A DNA stretch of 64,000 nucleotides from Desulfopila aestuarii DSM 18488 (GCF_900143695.1 NZ_FRFE01000011.1:1-64000), one strand, 5' to 3'; positions 9,657-19,101 are shown, counted from the first letter of the stretch. The notes: a model not told the origin generated them from the letters alone. A program made the numbers and translations.

Positions 9657-9781
9657 ATCCCATCTTGTGCTGCTGGAAAAAAGGTGATTAGCGAGGTGCG
9701 CTGGTTCCGGGCCTGATTAAAAATCAGTATCAAGCCTTCTGGTGTGGACAATGCCGTGGCATGCCGGGAACGAGGACCTAT

Positions 9782-9812
9782 AAAAAAAGGTTGGTGAGTT
9801 TCCTCACCAACC
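9782..9812 (-). terminator. Intra-operon terminator/attenuator between dctP and dctQ
   Basis: On the minus strand GGTTGGTGAG pairs with CTCACCAACC around a short AAA-type loop and is followed directly by seven T residues, a textbook intrinsic terminator. It comes after dctP and before dctQM, so partial read-through would give more binding protein than permease. A further GC-rich hairpin lies just upstream (9823-9847). Confidence 0.85.
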
Positions 9813-9822
9813 CCGACACGGC

Positions 9823-9847
9823 ACCGGCCGCTGTTCCTGCGGCCGGT
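9823..9847 (-). repeat. GC-rich hairpin after dctP
   Basis: ACCGGCCGC and GCGGCCGGT form a nine-base-pair stem with a seven-base loop, between the dctP stop and the terminator at 9782-9812. It has no T-run, so an mRNA 3'-end stabilising role is more likely than termination. Confidence 0.6.
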
Positions 9848-9872
9848 AATCGATTCGTTTTCTTTTCAGCTC

Positions 9873-10910
9873 TTAATTGCCAAGTGTTGTACGTACCTTG
9901 GTGAGATAATCCGGACCGATTTTCTCGCTCCATTTAACCAGTACCGGTTCTGACAGTTTTTTGATCTCGGCCATGTCGCTGTCGGGGAGTTTATAGAATG
10001 TAACCCCCTCAGCCTGGGCTTTGGCAACCTGATCCGCATGCTGCTGGCGGGTCAGAGCACGCGATTTTTCACTCTCTTCCTTGATAACACTGAGGAAAGT
10101 TTCCTGCAAGTCTTTTGGCAGTTTGTCGAGCCAGCGCTTGTTGATGAGGTGAACGAATAGCCCCATGGCGTAATCGAGTTCGGTGAAGTTTTTGGCAATG
10201 GTGAACTTCTTGGTGATGTTGCAGACAATGGCGGTGTGATCAAGTCCGGTGATGACACCGGTCTGCAGTGCCTGAGGAACATCAGGCCATGGCATAACGG
10301 TAAATTTCAGGCTCCACGCTTTATACGAATCGGTGTTGACCGGGGCTTCGGCGATACGGAAGTTGACAGTCTTGGCATCGGCCAGCGTCTTTACGGGGGT
10401 GGTTGTTGCCCAGCCATAAGGGCCGTAACCGGTGATATCGGTGACGATCATTCCCTGATTCAAGGCGCCGTTGGCAAAGGGGTCCCATAGCTCAGGAGTG
10501 TTTCTGAATGCGTCCAGCTTGTCGAAGGTATCGACCACATAGGGAAGATTGACGATACCCAGAATGTCCGAGACATTGGCTGCTGCAACTGAAGAAGAGA
10601 GCATGCCCTGGATTGCGCCGATTTTCAACTTGCTGATCACATCCTTTTCCCCGCCGAGTACGGATAATGGTCGATAATCAACGTATATCTGTCCATTTGT
10701 CTTTTCCCATACCGCGTCCCGGATGCGATAGCCTACACCCACTCCTTCAATAACAGGATGACTGACGTTTGAGAGGATATAGGTGTATTTCGCCCCGCTT
10801 GGATCAAATTTCGGTTTCCAGGCAGCTAAAGGATCTTTGTCCTCAGCCATTGTCAAGGTTGCAGACATCAGAAGGGCTGTGGACAGCAGGGCAATAAGTG
10901 GTTTCTTCAT
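9873..10910 (-). CDS. dctP: TRAP transporter solute-binding protein DctP
   Basis: Periplasmic substrate-binding subunit of the TRAP system. The ATG at 10910 is used, with AAGGAG eight bases before it; a longer frame to 11036 lacks a site. The 345 residues begin with a signal peptide (MKKPLIALLSTALLMSATLT, then AEDKD as the likely cleavage region). The mature part follows the DctP pattern: LSNVSHPVIEGVG, VLGGEKDVISKLKIGAI, a central LADAKTVNFRIAEAP with the Arg that normally contacts a substrate carboxylate, and PQALQTGVITGLD. It heads the dctPQM operon. Specificity is not readable; the conserved Arg points to an organic acid. Confidence 0.92.
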   Translation of the reverse strand: MKKPLIALLSTALLMSATLTMAEDKDPLAAWKPKFDPSGAKYTYILSNVSHPVIEGVGVGYRIRDAVWEKTNGQIYVDYRPLSVLGGEKDVISKLKIGAIQGMLSSSVAAANVSDILGIVNLPYVVDTFDKLDAFRNTPELWDPFANGALNQGMIVTDITGYGPYGWATTTPVKTLADAKTVNFRIAEAPVNTDSYKAWSLKFTVMPWPDVPQALQTGVITGLDHTAIVCNITKKFTIAKNFTELDYAMGLFVHLINKRWLDKLPKDLQETFLSVIKEESEKSRALTRQQHADQVAKAQAEGVTFYKLPDSDMAEIKKLSEPVLVKWSEKIGPDYLTKVRTTLGN

Positions 10911-11513
10911 GCAATATTCTCCTTGCCGCTCTTTTGGCAACAAACCGCAAGCGGCGTAGAATGGTGGAACTGGATAGCCGACTTGGGCATGCGACAAAAG
11001 ACATGTCGGGTTGTCAGGCGAAGTCAGCATAATCATACATCAACTTGTTTGATTCAATTAACATAAAAGATTAGGCGCAGCAATTATAAAAGCGAAATAG
11101 ATTAGGCGTTATCGGCGACGGCAGAAATAAAATTCGACATATGGTGGCGGGGGGCTAATTGGTCTTCGCGCCATTGCGGAGAGTGTGTGGCCCACACCTT
11201 GATGGGTGGTACTGCAGGAGAAGAACATCACTGCCCCCAAAAGGGAAAAGGAGAATCAATGCCGAAGCGGTCTATGAACAGTAGGAAGAGAAGATTCGGG
11301 GAGAGTGAAAAACATATCGATAGACTTGATCATCCAATGATCTTGGCGAGATACCAGAATACGGTTTAATTTGACTTCCCAAACGGGTATGCTGAAAAAG
11401 TATGACATGAGGTGGCGTTTCAGGCCTTTTTTGCCTGGAGAGTGCTGCCTGGGGAAATGAATGACGCCAGATTCCGTTTTGATGCGTTTATATTTTGAGT
11501 GTATGAGGGAAAA
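10911..11513. other. Intergenic region between divergent dctP and rph
   Basis: About 600 bases with the promoters for dctP (minus) and rph (plus). A palindrome GTGTGG-C-CCACAC lies at 11185-11197 and could bind a regulator. On the minus strand a TATAAT-like hexamer sits near 11085-11090 with no good -35. A 60-codon frame at 11187-11369 shows no coding character. Confidence 0.45.
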
Positions 11514-12212
11514 ATGAAAAGAAGTGGTAACAGGGGCGCGGACTCTTTACGCCCGGTATCGATTGAGCGGGGAATTCAACTGAACGCCGATGCGTCAGTG
11601 TTGATCAAGATGGGCAACACCCATGTGATTTGTGGTTTAACCATTGAGGAAAAGGTGCCGCCGTTTTTGGAAGGACGGGGTCAGGGTTGGATTACCGCTG
11701 AATATGGGGTGCTGCCTTGTGCGACCAACGGCAGATATAAGCGGGAGACAAACGGCAGATCGGGCCGGAGTTCGGAGATCCAGAGATTAATTGGCCGGAG
11801 CCTGCGGATGATGGTTGACCTGAAGACTATTGGTGAACGAACTCTACGGGTGGATTGCGATGTGTTGAATGCCGATGGTGGAACCCGCACCGCCTCGATT
11901 ACCGGTGGCGCCTTGGCAATACGAGATGGGCTGAAGAAACTTGTGGCACAGGGAAAGCTGGCTGAGCTGCCGAAAATTCTGCCGGTGGCGGCGATTTCGG
12001 CGGGTATTGTTGACGGGGTGCCGGTACTTGATCTCGATTACCCTGAGGATTCTGCGGCCGAAGCTGATGCCAATTTTGTTATGAGTGGTGATGGGCGTTG
12101 GATCGAGATCCAGGCGACTGCCGAGGGTGAACCGTTTCAGCAGGATGAGTTTTTACAGGTGATGGCGCTTGCTTCTAAGGGGATCACGGAACTGCTGGGG
12201 TTATGGGATTGA
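11514..12212 (+). CDS. rph: Ribonuclease PH
   Basis: Phosphorolytic 3'-5' exoribonuclease that trims the 3' ends of tRNA precursors. The ATG at 11514 is chosen because GAGGG lies six bases before it; a GTG 15 bases earlier is also in frame. The 232 residues show the family layout: [24 protein letters not shown], then [38 protein letters not shown] with the phosphate-binding Arg residues, [20 protein letters not shown], and the closing [19 protein letters not shown]. No Ham1/RdgB domain is fused. The radical SAM gene follows after 36 bases and may be co-transcribed. Confidence 0.95.
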   Translation: MKRSGNRGADSLRPVSIERGIQLNADASVLIKMGNTHVICGLTIEEKVPPFLEGRGQGWITAEYGVLPCATNGRYKRETNGRSGRSSEIQRLIGRSLRMMVDLKTIGERTLRVDCDVLNADGGTRTASITGGALAIRDGLKKLVAQGKLAELPKILPVAAISAGIVDGVPVLDLDYPEDSAAEADANFVMSGDGRWIEIQATAEGEPFQQDEFLQVMALASKGITELLGLWD

Positions 12213-12248
12213 GGTGGATGTAGTAAGAGGGGTGAGGCATCAGGTGAG

Positions 12249-13049
12249 ATGATGGTCGCAAAGGGAAAAGTCATTCGGGGGACTCGTGAGTGGGCGGTAG
12301 TCAACATCGACTGCTGTACAGGTTGCCCGCACGACTGCCGGTATTGTTATGCCCGCTATGATGCGGTAGAAAAGAGAGGATTGCTGAGCACGGCAGATTG
12401 GCGTGAATGCAGGGTTCGGTCAGAGGATGTGGAAAGAATTCAGCCGCTCTATCCGGGGCAGGTGATGTTTCCCACCACCCATGACATTCTGCCGGAAAAT
12501 CTCGATGCCTGCATCAAGGTGATCGACCATCTGCTTCGGGCGGGCAACAGGGTGCTGGTGGTGTCAAAGCCCCATCTCGACTGTGTGCAAGAGCTGTGTC
12601 GTGTCTTTACCTCCAGAAAGGAAAACCTTCTTTTCCGCTTTACCATTACTGCCCGTGACCCCGAACTGCTCTCATTTTGGGAGCCAGGTGCGCCGGTTTA
12701 TTCCGAAAGAAAGGCAAGCCTGAGCCATGCCTTTAATAAAGGATTTCAGACCTCGGTCAGTGTCGAGCCAATGCTCGATACGGCTGACGTGGTTGAAATG
12801 GCTCATGAACTGCTGCCTTATGTCACGCATTCTATCTGGCTTGGTACAATGAACAAGATCGACAAAAGGGTCAGAATCGACAGCGATGAGGTGGTGCGCC
12901 AGGTCGAACGTATTCGGGCCGGCCAGGATGATCTTGTAATACAGAGAATTTACCAGCAGCTGTACCGAGAACCGCTGGTGAGATGGAAAGAATCGATCAA
13001 AATTATTATGGGACTGCAACTGGCGAAAAAGCCAGGAACAGATACATGA
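12249..13049 (+). CDS. Radical SAM protein, SPL-like
   Basis: A 266-residue radical SAM protein. Near the N-terminus CTGCPHDCRYCYARYDAV contains the CxxxCxxC triad for the [4Fe-4S]-SAM cluster. Later strands of the partial TIM barrel are visible as VMFPTTHDILPEN, NRVLVVSKPHLDCV and LLFRFTITARDPELLSFWEP, followed by SVSVEPMLDT. This arrangement resembles the spore-photoproduct-lyase-like group of short radical SAM proteins whose substrates are mostly unknown. There is no SPASM or other extra Cys cluster. It lies between rph and an FMN-binding protein gene, with 25 bases to the latter. No specific reaction can be assigned. Confidence 0.75.
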   Translation: MMVAKGKVIRGTREWAVVNIDCCTGCPHDCRYCYARYDAVEKRGLLSTADWRECRVRSEDVERIQPLYPGQVMFPTTHDILPENLDACIKVIDHLLRAGNRVLVVSKPHLDCVQELCRVFTSRKENLLFRFTITARDPELLSFWEPGAPVYSERKASLSHAFNKGFQTSVSVEPMLDTADVVEMAHELLPYVTHSIWLGTMNKIDKRVRIDSDEVVRQVERIRAGQDDLVIQRIYQQLYREPLVRWKESIKIIMGLQLAKKPGTDT

Positions 13050-13074
13050 TGATGTATTCAATGGGGAGCACATA

Positions 13075-13671
13075 ATGCGAAGAAAGCAATGTCAGGTAAC
13101 GGACCCGGAGGCAATTACGGAAATTCTACGTCGATGTACGGTGGGACGGCTGGCGACCATTGGTATTGACGGTTATCCCTACATCACTCCGGTGAATTAT
13201 GCGTTCTGGGGTGGTTCTGTCTATTTCCATTGCGCCAGAAAAGGGGAGAAGACTGACAATATTTTGAGAGATCCAAAGGTTTGTTTTGAAGTGGATATCC
13301 CCCTTGCGTATCTGGATACTCATTTTGAGCCAACAAAACCGGCCTGCCAGGTGCATCAGTTTTATCACTCGGTGATTATTCGCGGCAAGGCGGAGATAGT
13401 TGAGGATCTGCAGGAAAAAGTCGGCGCCTTAAACGCCCTGATGGCCTCCCACGAGAAGATAGAAGGTTACTCCGCCATCACCAAGGATACGGAAGCGGTG
13501 GCCAGTTGTTCGGTGGTAGCGGTACGGGTGGAGTCGCTGTCTGCCAAAAGTGATCTTGCCCAGAAAAAGGACGATGCGACACGTCAGCGAATTGCCGACT
13601 ATCTGGAGCAACGGAATTTGCCGGGAGATGGGGAGGCCGCAAGGCGAATTCGTCCTGGAATGACAAAATAA
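13075..13671 (+). CDS. Pyridoxamine 5'-phosphate oxidase-like FMN-binding protein (NimA-like)
   Basis: A 198-residue split-barrel flavin protein. The N-terminus carries EILRRCTVGRLATIGIDGYP and ITPVNYAFWGGSVYFHCARKGEK, the pattern of the PNPOx-like/NimA group that includes nitroimidazole reductases and many heme- or flavin-binding proteins. FEVDIPLAYL and FYHSVIIRGKAEIVEDL complete the barrel. GGGGAG precedes the ATG by seven bases. The last 40 residues are polar and beyond the domain. The substrate is unknown. Position after a radical SAM gene suggests a shared transcript only. Confidence 0.8.
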   Translation: MRRKQCQVTDPEAITEILRRCTVGRLATIGIDGYPYITPVNYAFWGGSVYFHCARKGEKTDNILRDPKVCFEVDIPLAYLDTHFEPTKPACQVHQFYHSVIIRGKAEIVEDLQEKVGALNALMASHEKIEGYSAITKDTEAVASCSVVAVRVESLSAKSDLAQKKDDATRQRIADYLEQRNLPGDGEAARRIRPGMTK

Positions 13672-13759
13672 TAACGATCATAAGAAGATGCAGTATGGGC
13701 GATAACCTCTATTGCTGTAGTTCCTTTTCATCATTTTCTCATCTCACAAAGGCATGACC

Positions 13760-16477
13760 ATGCATATCCTGTTTATCATTGTCGCCGGCCTTCTGGGGGC
13801 CGCAGCTTTTGACACTGAAGGCGTGCTGTTCGGTGCGGTGATCGGCTACCTCGTTGCCGAGGTACTGACACTTAAAAAACGGGTCACCAGGTTAGAACGT
13901 CAAGCCGCTTCCGATCTTTCTGCTATGCAGGAAGAAGTTGTGTTTGCCCCTGTTGATGAGCCTGGCGATTTTGTCATGTCTGAAGCGACCGTTGAGGAAG
14001 TTGTCGATCCGCTTACGACTGATATCGGGAAACGTGTCCAGGTACCGCCTGACCCCACAAAACAGGAGGGCAGGCAGGAACATCACGAGGAAACATTAGC
14101 CGGCCCCGATCGGCTCTTTGCAATGTTTGGCAAGGTGGGCAGTGATGTTGGAGACTGGGTAAGCCGCTTTATTACCGGTGGCAATCTGGTTTTGAAGATG
14201 GGGCTCGTCATTCTTTTTTTTGGCGTGGCCTTTCTCGTGAAATATGCGGCGCAACATAATCTGGTACCCATCGAGCTACGGTTGGCCGGAGCGGCATTAG
14301 GTGGCATGGTCCTGCTTGGACTTGGCTGGCGACTGAGATCACGCACCGGTGGTTACGGCTTGGGACTGCAGGGCGGCGGTGTCGGTATTCTCTATCTGGT
14401 GGTTTATGGAGCGGCAAAGCTTTATTCACTGGTGCCGGTGCCTTTGTCGTTTGGTCTGATGATCGCTCTGGTGGTGCTTTCCGGTTTCCTTGCGGTCTTG
14501 CAGAATGCGCGTATGCTGGCGGTTTTCGGGGCTATCGGCGGCTTTATCGCACCGGTGCTGATGTCCACCGGTACCGGCAGTCATGTGATGCTGTTTTCCT
14601 ATTTTGGGCTCCTGAATATTGGTATCCTGGGAATTGCCTGGTACAAAGCCTGGCGTGAATTGAATCTTCTTGGCTTTTTCTTCACCTTCGGTATCGGCAC
14701 CCTCTGGGGGAGTCAGGGATACCAACCGCAACATTTTGCTACCACCGAGCCGTTTCTCATTTTCTTTTTTCTGCTCTATGCGGCGATCTCTGTGCTCTTT
14801 GCTCATCGTCAACCGGTGAATCTACGCGGCTTTATCGATGGACCGCTGGTTTTTGGTCTGCCACTTGTTGCCACTGGTCTACAGTATGCTCTGGTGCGAG
14901 ACTTCCAATATGGCATGGCCATCAGTTCCTGCAGTCTTGGTGTCTTTTACCTGCTGCTTGCCACCATTCTCTGGCGGCGACTGGCGGAAGGGATGCGGAT
15001 GCTGTGCGAAGCTTTTCTAGCACTCGGAGTGATGTTTGCCACGATGACCATTCCGCTGGCACTTGACTCCACCTGGACAAGCGCTGTCTGGGCCTTGGAG
15101 GGTGGTGCCATGGTCTGGGTTGGAGTCCGTCAGAAGAGGCTGCTCGCCCGGCTTTTTGGTGTATTGCTGCAATTTGTTGCGGCGTACCTTTTTCTTGCGG
15201 AGACCTTTTATCCTTTTGGCGCCATACCATTTTTGAACCGTTCTTTTTTCGGCTGCCTTTTTATCGCGGGTGCGGCCCTGTTTGCCAGTTTTTCCCTGCA
15301 GCGGCATGCGGATGAACTGCGTAAATGGGAAAAATATGTCTCTCTGCCTCTTCTCGTCTGGGGATTATGCTGGTGGTATTTCGGAGGTCTGCGCGAATGT
15401 GACCATCACTTTGGCCATATAAGAATCCAGAACGCTGTGCTGCTCTTTAGTTCTGCGTCGACCATACTCATGACCATTGTCGCGGTGAAAGTCAGCTGGC
15501 GACAACTGGCCATCGCCCAGGCGGTGCATCTGGTGTTGATGGCTCTGTCGATGGTGTTTGGTCTGTTTGATATGCCCTATAACTCGCACCTGCTTGCAAG
15601 TTGGGGACCGCTCGCCTGGGCTGTGGCTTTTTACTGCCAGTACCGCATGCTCTACCAGTTCGATCATGAATGGCCAGAGTGGCTGATGGGCTACTGGCAT
15701 GCCAAGAGCCTGTGGCTGCTCTTGCTTCTTTCCTGTCTTGAGATATCCTGGTTGGCAGATGAAGCTCTTCAGCTTTCAGAGATCTGGGCGATTATTGGTT
15801 GGGGCGTTCTGCCTGCCAGTGTTGTGTTGCTGATCATGGGTTTGGGCGGACGACCGGCCTGGCCGCTGGCTCGCTGGGAACGCTACTATCGAGGCGTGGG
15901 AATCGGTCTGCCGGCTTTGCTGCTTATGATCTGGAGCGTCCTGTGTTTGAAAGAGTCAGGAGATCCTGCGCCGCTACCATTTGTCCCGCTCATTAATCCG
16001 CTGGAGTTGTCGCTGCTGTTCATTATCATGGTGTTGATGAAGTGGGCTTCGGCTTGCCGGAGAGGAAGCTGTTATGGCTTTCCCTTTCTGTCCGAGCGGA
16101 TCATCTTCTGGCTGGTGGCGGCACTCATCTTTATCTTTACCAATGGCACAGTGGCGCGGTGTGTCCATTTCTTTGGCAATATTCCATATCGTTACGAATC
16201 CCTTTATCATTCCGTGGTCTTTCAAGCGGCAATCGCAGCCTTATGGAGTCTTGGCGCCCTGTCCATGACTGTCTGGGCGGCAAGAGCTGGCAACCGACTG
16301 GTCTGGTGTTGTGGCGCTGTATTGCTGGCGCTGGTGGTCGTAAAACTCTTTCTGGTGGACCTGTCCGGAACAGGTACGGTCGCCAGAATCGTCTCGTTTA
16401 TTGTGGTGGGGATCCTGATGCTGGTGATTGGCTATTTTTCGCCCATCCCGCCGGGGAGAAAGGAGGAAGTTATATGA
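13760..16477 (+). CDS. DUF2339 multi-pass membrane protein
   Basis: A very large membrane protein (about 905 residues) of the DUF2339 family, function unknown. The ATG at 13760 fits AAAGG at 13748-13752 better than the ATG six bases earlier. It starts with a short hydrophobic hairpin, then a coiled segment (LTLKKRVTRLERQ) and a roughly 90-residue acidic cytoplasmic linker. From about residue 135 (WVSRFITGGNLVLKMGLVIL) there follow some 25 membrane helices; the FFGVAFLVKYAAQHNLVPIE motif and LGLGWRLR are family hallmarks. The stop overlaps the start of the next gene (DUF3999) by four bases, so the two are translated together, as often seen for these two families. Confidence 0.85.
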   Translation: MHILFIIVAGLLGAAAFDTEGVLFGAVIGYLVAEVLTLKKRVTRLERQAASDLSAMQEEVVFAPVDEPGDFVMSEATVEEVVDPLTTDIGKRVQVPPDPTKQEGRQEHHEETLAGPDRLFAMFGKVGSDVGDWVSRFITGGNLVLKMGLVILFFGVAFLVKYAAQHNLVPIELRLAGAALGGMVLLGLGWRLRSRTGGYGLGLQGGGVGILYLVVYGAAKLYSLVPVPLSFGLMIALVVLSGFLAVLQNARMLAVFGAIGGFIAPVLMSTGTGSHVMLFSYFGLLNIGILGIAWYKAWRELNLLGFFFTFGIGTLWGSQGYQPQHFATTEPFLIFFFLLYAAISVLFAHRQPVNLRGFIDGPLVFGLPLVATGLQYALVRDFQYGMAISSCSLGVFYLLLATILWRRLAEGMRMLCEAFLALGVMFATMTIPLALDSTWTSAVWALEGGAMVWVGVRQKRLLARLFGVLLQFVAAYLFLAETFYPFGAIPFLNRSFFGCLFIAGAALFASFSLQRHADELRKWEKYVSLPLLVWGLCWWYFGGLRECDHHFGHIRIQNAVLLFSSASTILMTIVAVKVSWRQLAIAQAVHLVLMALSMVFGLFDMPYNSHLLASWGPLAWAVAFYCQYRMLYQFDHEWPEWLMGYWHAKSLWLLLLLSCLEISWLADEALQLSEIWAIIGWGVLPASVVLLIMGLGGRPAWPLARWERYYRGVGIGLPALLLMIWSVLCLKESGDPAPLPFVPLINPLELSLLFIIMVLMKWASACRRGSCYGFPFLSERIIFWLVAALIFIFTNGTVARCVHFFGNIPYRYESLYHSVVFQAAIAALWSLGALSMTVWAARAGNRLVWCCGAVLLALVVVKLFLVDLSGTGTVARIVSFIVVGILMLVIGYFSPIPPGRKEEVI

Positions 16478-17877
16478 GACGTGTTGTCACATTTACACTG
16501 CTCGCATTGTTCTGTCTTGGGACTGTATCCGCGATTGCCGAGGATTTAAAGAGCCGTGACTTTGGTTATGGCTATATGATCGAGGCCAGGGAGAGGGGTG
16601 CAATATATTCTTTACCGGTTCCTGGTGAGGTGTATCGAACCGTGCGACGGTCTGATCTCGGTGATATCAGAATCTTCAACGGAGCGGGTGAGCCAGTGCC
16701 CCATGCTCTTCGAGCCTTGGCTTCCCCTGAAGAGTTAGCTGGTGAGAATCGAGAGGTTCCATTTTTCCCGTTGCATGAAGATGAGGCTGTGATTGACAGC
16801 AACATGTCGCTATCCGTTCGCAGAAATGCCGATGGCACGATTATCGATATCGATAGCGGCAAACTCGAGCCGCAGGGCGAGCGAAGAGTGTCGGGTTATT
16901 TGCTGGATCTTGGCGAGAAGGCAAGTGACATTGGTAACCTTGAGATATTCTGGAAGGTTGACAAGGCCCATACCACGAATTCGGTAATGATCCAACAGTC
17001 GCATGATCTGCAACGTTGGTGGACCTTGGTAAATAAAGTCACATTGGTTGATCTTGAATATGGCGGTAATCGGATTGAACAGCGCAAAATCAAACTGCCC
17101 CAACGTTCAGGCCGATATCTGAAAATTACCTGGTTGCAGAAGCAACAGCCGTCTGAACTGCAACGTGTTACAGCCCAGCCGCGAGTGGTGCTATCCAGGC
17201 AAAATATGCAGTGGGTCACCCTCTATAACGGAGCTAAAAGTGCGGTTGGCGAGAAAACCGTTATCGATTTCACTTCGGGTTACAGGCTCCCGGTGCGTAG
17301 CGTGAGGTTGCAGTTTCCCGAAGTGAATTCCATCGTCAGCGCGTCGGTGCAGTCGCGAACGGGTAAAGACGATAGTTGGCGTGAACAGTGTCGCGGCGTC
17401 TTCTATTTACTTGAGATGGATGGTGAACGGTTACAGAGCGAGCCATGCAGCTTTATGAGCACCAATGATAGTGAGTGGAGACTGGTGGTGCTGGATGATG
17501 GAGCTGGATTGGCTGGTGGTGGTAGTAATCTTAATCTCAATCTGGGCTGGCAGAGTGATGAGTTGCTGTTTATTGCTCGGGGAACCGGTCCCTTTATTTT
17601 TGCTTTTGGCAGCGGCAAACTGGAAAACCGTACAGGACCCAATAGCTCAGAAATGGTACTGACCGCCGTTCAGTTGCATAAAGATGGTGACATCCTTCAA
17701 CCTGCCAAACTTGGTAAACGTATTGAACTCGGCGGTGAAAAGGCACTGGTGCCTCCGCCTCCTCCAACACCATGGAAAATCTGGCTGCTTTGGTCTGTTC
17801 TGGTATTGGGGGTGATCGGTATGGGGGCGATGGCTCTCAACCTCATGAAGGATTTGCGAAAGAGAGAGGATGCTTAG
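16474..17877 (+). CDS. DUF3999 family exported protein
   Basis: The ATG at 16474 overlaps the DUF2339 stop (ATGA) and follows AGGAGG; a long upstream extension of the frame is only a shadow of the previous gene. The 467 residues begin with a signal peptide (RRVVTFTLLALFCLGTVSAIAED). A mature periplasmic part begins FGYGYMIEARERGAIYSLPVP and GDIRIFNGAGEPVPHALR, the DUF3999 pattern, with several beta-rich repeats. One C-terminal membrane helix (about 435-457) is followed by a short basic tail. Topology is therefore periplasmic and anchored at the C-terminus. It presumably works with the DUF2339 partner; what the pair does is not known. Confidence 0.82.
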   Translation: MRRVVTFTLLALFCLGTVSAIAEDLKSRDFGYGYMIEARERGAIYSLPVPGEVYRTVRRSDLGDIRIFNGAGEPVPHALRALASPEELAGENREVPFFPLHEDEAVIDSNMSLSVRRNADGTIIDIDSGKLEPQGERRVSGYLLDLGEKASDIGNLEIFWKVDKAHTTNSVMIQQSHDLQRWWTLVNKVTLVDLEYGGNRIEQRKIKLPQRSGRYLKITWLQKQQPSELQRVTAQPRVVLSRQNMQWVTLYNGAKSAVGEKTVIDFTSGYRLPVRSVRLQFPEVNSIVSASVQSRTGKDDSWREQCRGVFYLLEMDGERLQSEPCSFMSTNDSEWRLVVLDDGAGLAGGGSNLNLNLGWQSDELLFIARGTGPFIFAFGSGKLENRTGPNSSEMVLTAVQLHKDGDILQPAKLGKRIELGGEKALVPPPPPTPWKIWLLWSVLVLGVIGMGAMALNLMKDLRKREDA

Positions 17878-17943
17878 GAGAGGAGTGCCTTTACACGGTT
17901 GCTGCAAATGTTTCGGTGTGAAGGTGGGTGCCGTGCAGTATTT

Positions 17944-18600
17944 TCAGATTACCTCTATATCGTATTGAGCTAACAGACCTAAAACGCCTGGGTAATCGAA
18001 CTTTGCTTTTCTGACTCGGTTATGTTCCGGGTCGATGATGTAATTATATGAAGACGTGAAGTTCGTTTTTTCGAGGTTTGTGTGAGCAAATGTTGCATTG
18101 GAGAAGTCACAATCTTTCAAAACGGATTTGGAGAGATCAGATTCGGTAAAATCTGCATCAACCAGCTTCGTTTTATCAAAAACAGTATTTCTTAAATCAA
18201 CTCGGTAAAATGAGGAATGGTTTAACGTACACTCATAAAACCCGACTGATAACATCAGATTGTTACAGTTCTCAAAATGCAGACCCAGCATTTTCGTATC
18301 AATGAATTTGACGTTATTGAAAACCGTCTGGTTCATGGAGACCATACTGAGATTACATCCTTGAAATTCGCATTCGATGAATTTAATCCCGGAAATATCT
18401 GAATTTGAAAAGTCACAGTTGATGAATTTACAATTTTCGTATTCGCCAGCCTGTAATCTTTCCTGAGTGAAATCGATATCTTTGTATATTTCGTCTTCGA
18501 TAATCATCTCTTCATTGATGGTATGATGTTGAATCAACCGGCAGGTCGTATCGAGTGTGCTTGAAGGTTGGCTATACGTGACGGACTCATAAGAAATCAT
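17944..18600 (-). CDS. Pentapeptide repeat protein, Qnr/McbG-like
   Basis: Most of the 218 residues are A(D/N)LXX-type pentapeptides, for example CKFINCDFSNSDISGIKFIE and CDFSNATFAHTNLEKTNFTS, which fold into a right-handed quadrilateral helix. The C-terminus, YNYIIDPEHNRVRKAKFDYP then GVLGLLAQYDIEVI, matches the closing segment of McbG and Qnr proteins, where an I(N/D)PxxNxxxxAxF stretch leads to a dimerising helix. Those proteins protect DNA gyrase from toxins or quinolones by mimicking DNA. That role here is inference from architecture. The first 31 residues may not be translated, since Met32 could be the start; neither has a good ribosome site. Confidence 0.75.
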   Translation of the reverse strand: MISYESVTYSQPSSTLDTTCRLIQHHTINEEMIIEDEIYKDIDFTQERLQAGEYENCKFINCDFSNSDISGIKFIECEFQGCNLSMVSMNQTVFNNVKFIDTKMLGLHFENCNNLMLSVGFYECTLNHSSFYRVDLRNTVFDKTKLVDADFTESDLSKSVLKDCDFSNATFAHTNLEKTNFTSSYNYIIDPEHNRVRKAKFDYPGVLGLLAQYDIEVI

Positions 18601-18615
18601 CAGTGTTATGGATCT

Positions 18616-19101
18616 CTACTTCTCGATGGTGATCGGCGTGTCTTCTTCGACCAGGCTCCAGATCTCATCCATGTCTTTGTCGGTTACAGCGATACAACCG
18701 CTCGTCCAGTCGTATTGCTGGGTGATCTTGGCCAGATGGCCATTACCGTTAGGCTGGCCGTGGATCATGATTTTTCCACCTGGCTCAACATTCTTTTTTC
18801 GGGCATTTTGAAGATCTTTCTCATTAGGATATGAGATGTGGATCGCTTTATAAAATGCGCTGTCCTCAAGTTTATAATCGAGGAGATAGTGTCCTTCCGG
18901 GGTGCGTTTATCGCCTTCCTGCTCCTTGTGGCCTTCCGGGTTTCTTCCAAGGCTTATGTCATAGTGGCGTAGCACTCGACCGTTTTTTATGAGAAACATT
19001 CTCCGCTCCGATTTTTTGACCAGTACAAAATCCACGGTTTTTCCGGCTTGAATCAATCCGGGACAGAGTAGCAGGGTAACGGCAAGGAGGAGCTGTTTCA
19101 T
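18616..19101 (-). CDS. L,D-transpeptidase (YkuD domain)
   Basis: A secreted 161-residue enzyme with a signal peptide (MKQLLLAVTLLLCPGLIQA). The YkuD catalytic motif is IMIHGQPNG followed by DWTSGCIAVTDKDMDEIW, in which His and Cys are the catalytic pair. Such enzymes form 3-3 cross-links in peptidoglycan or attach proteins to it. There is no peptidoglycan-binding domain, so it is the short, single-domain type. Its ATG overlaps the stop of the cupin gene by four bases, and the two are surely co-translated. Confidence 0.9.
   Translation of the reverse strand: MKQLLLAVTLLLCPGLIQAGKTVDFVLVKKSERRMFLIKNGRVLRHYDISLGRNPEGHKEQEGDKRTPEGHYLLDYKLEDSAFYKAIHISYPNEKDLQNARKKNVEPGGKIMIHGQPNGNGHLAKITQQYDWTSGCIAVTDKDMDEIWSLVEEDTPITIEK

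Noticed and set aside
11187-11369. 60-codon open frame before rph
   Set aside because: Weak start context and unusual composition; more likely leader sequence.
16042-16473. Upstream extension of the DUF3999 frame
   Set aside because: Shadow of the DUF2339 coding sequence; the signal peptide begins at 16474 behind AGGAGG.
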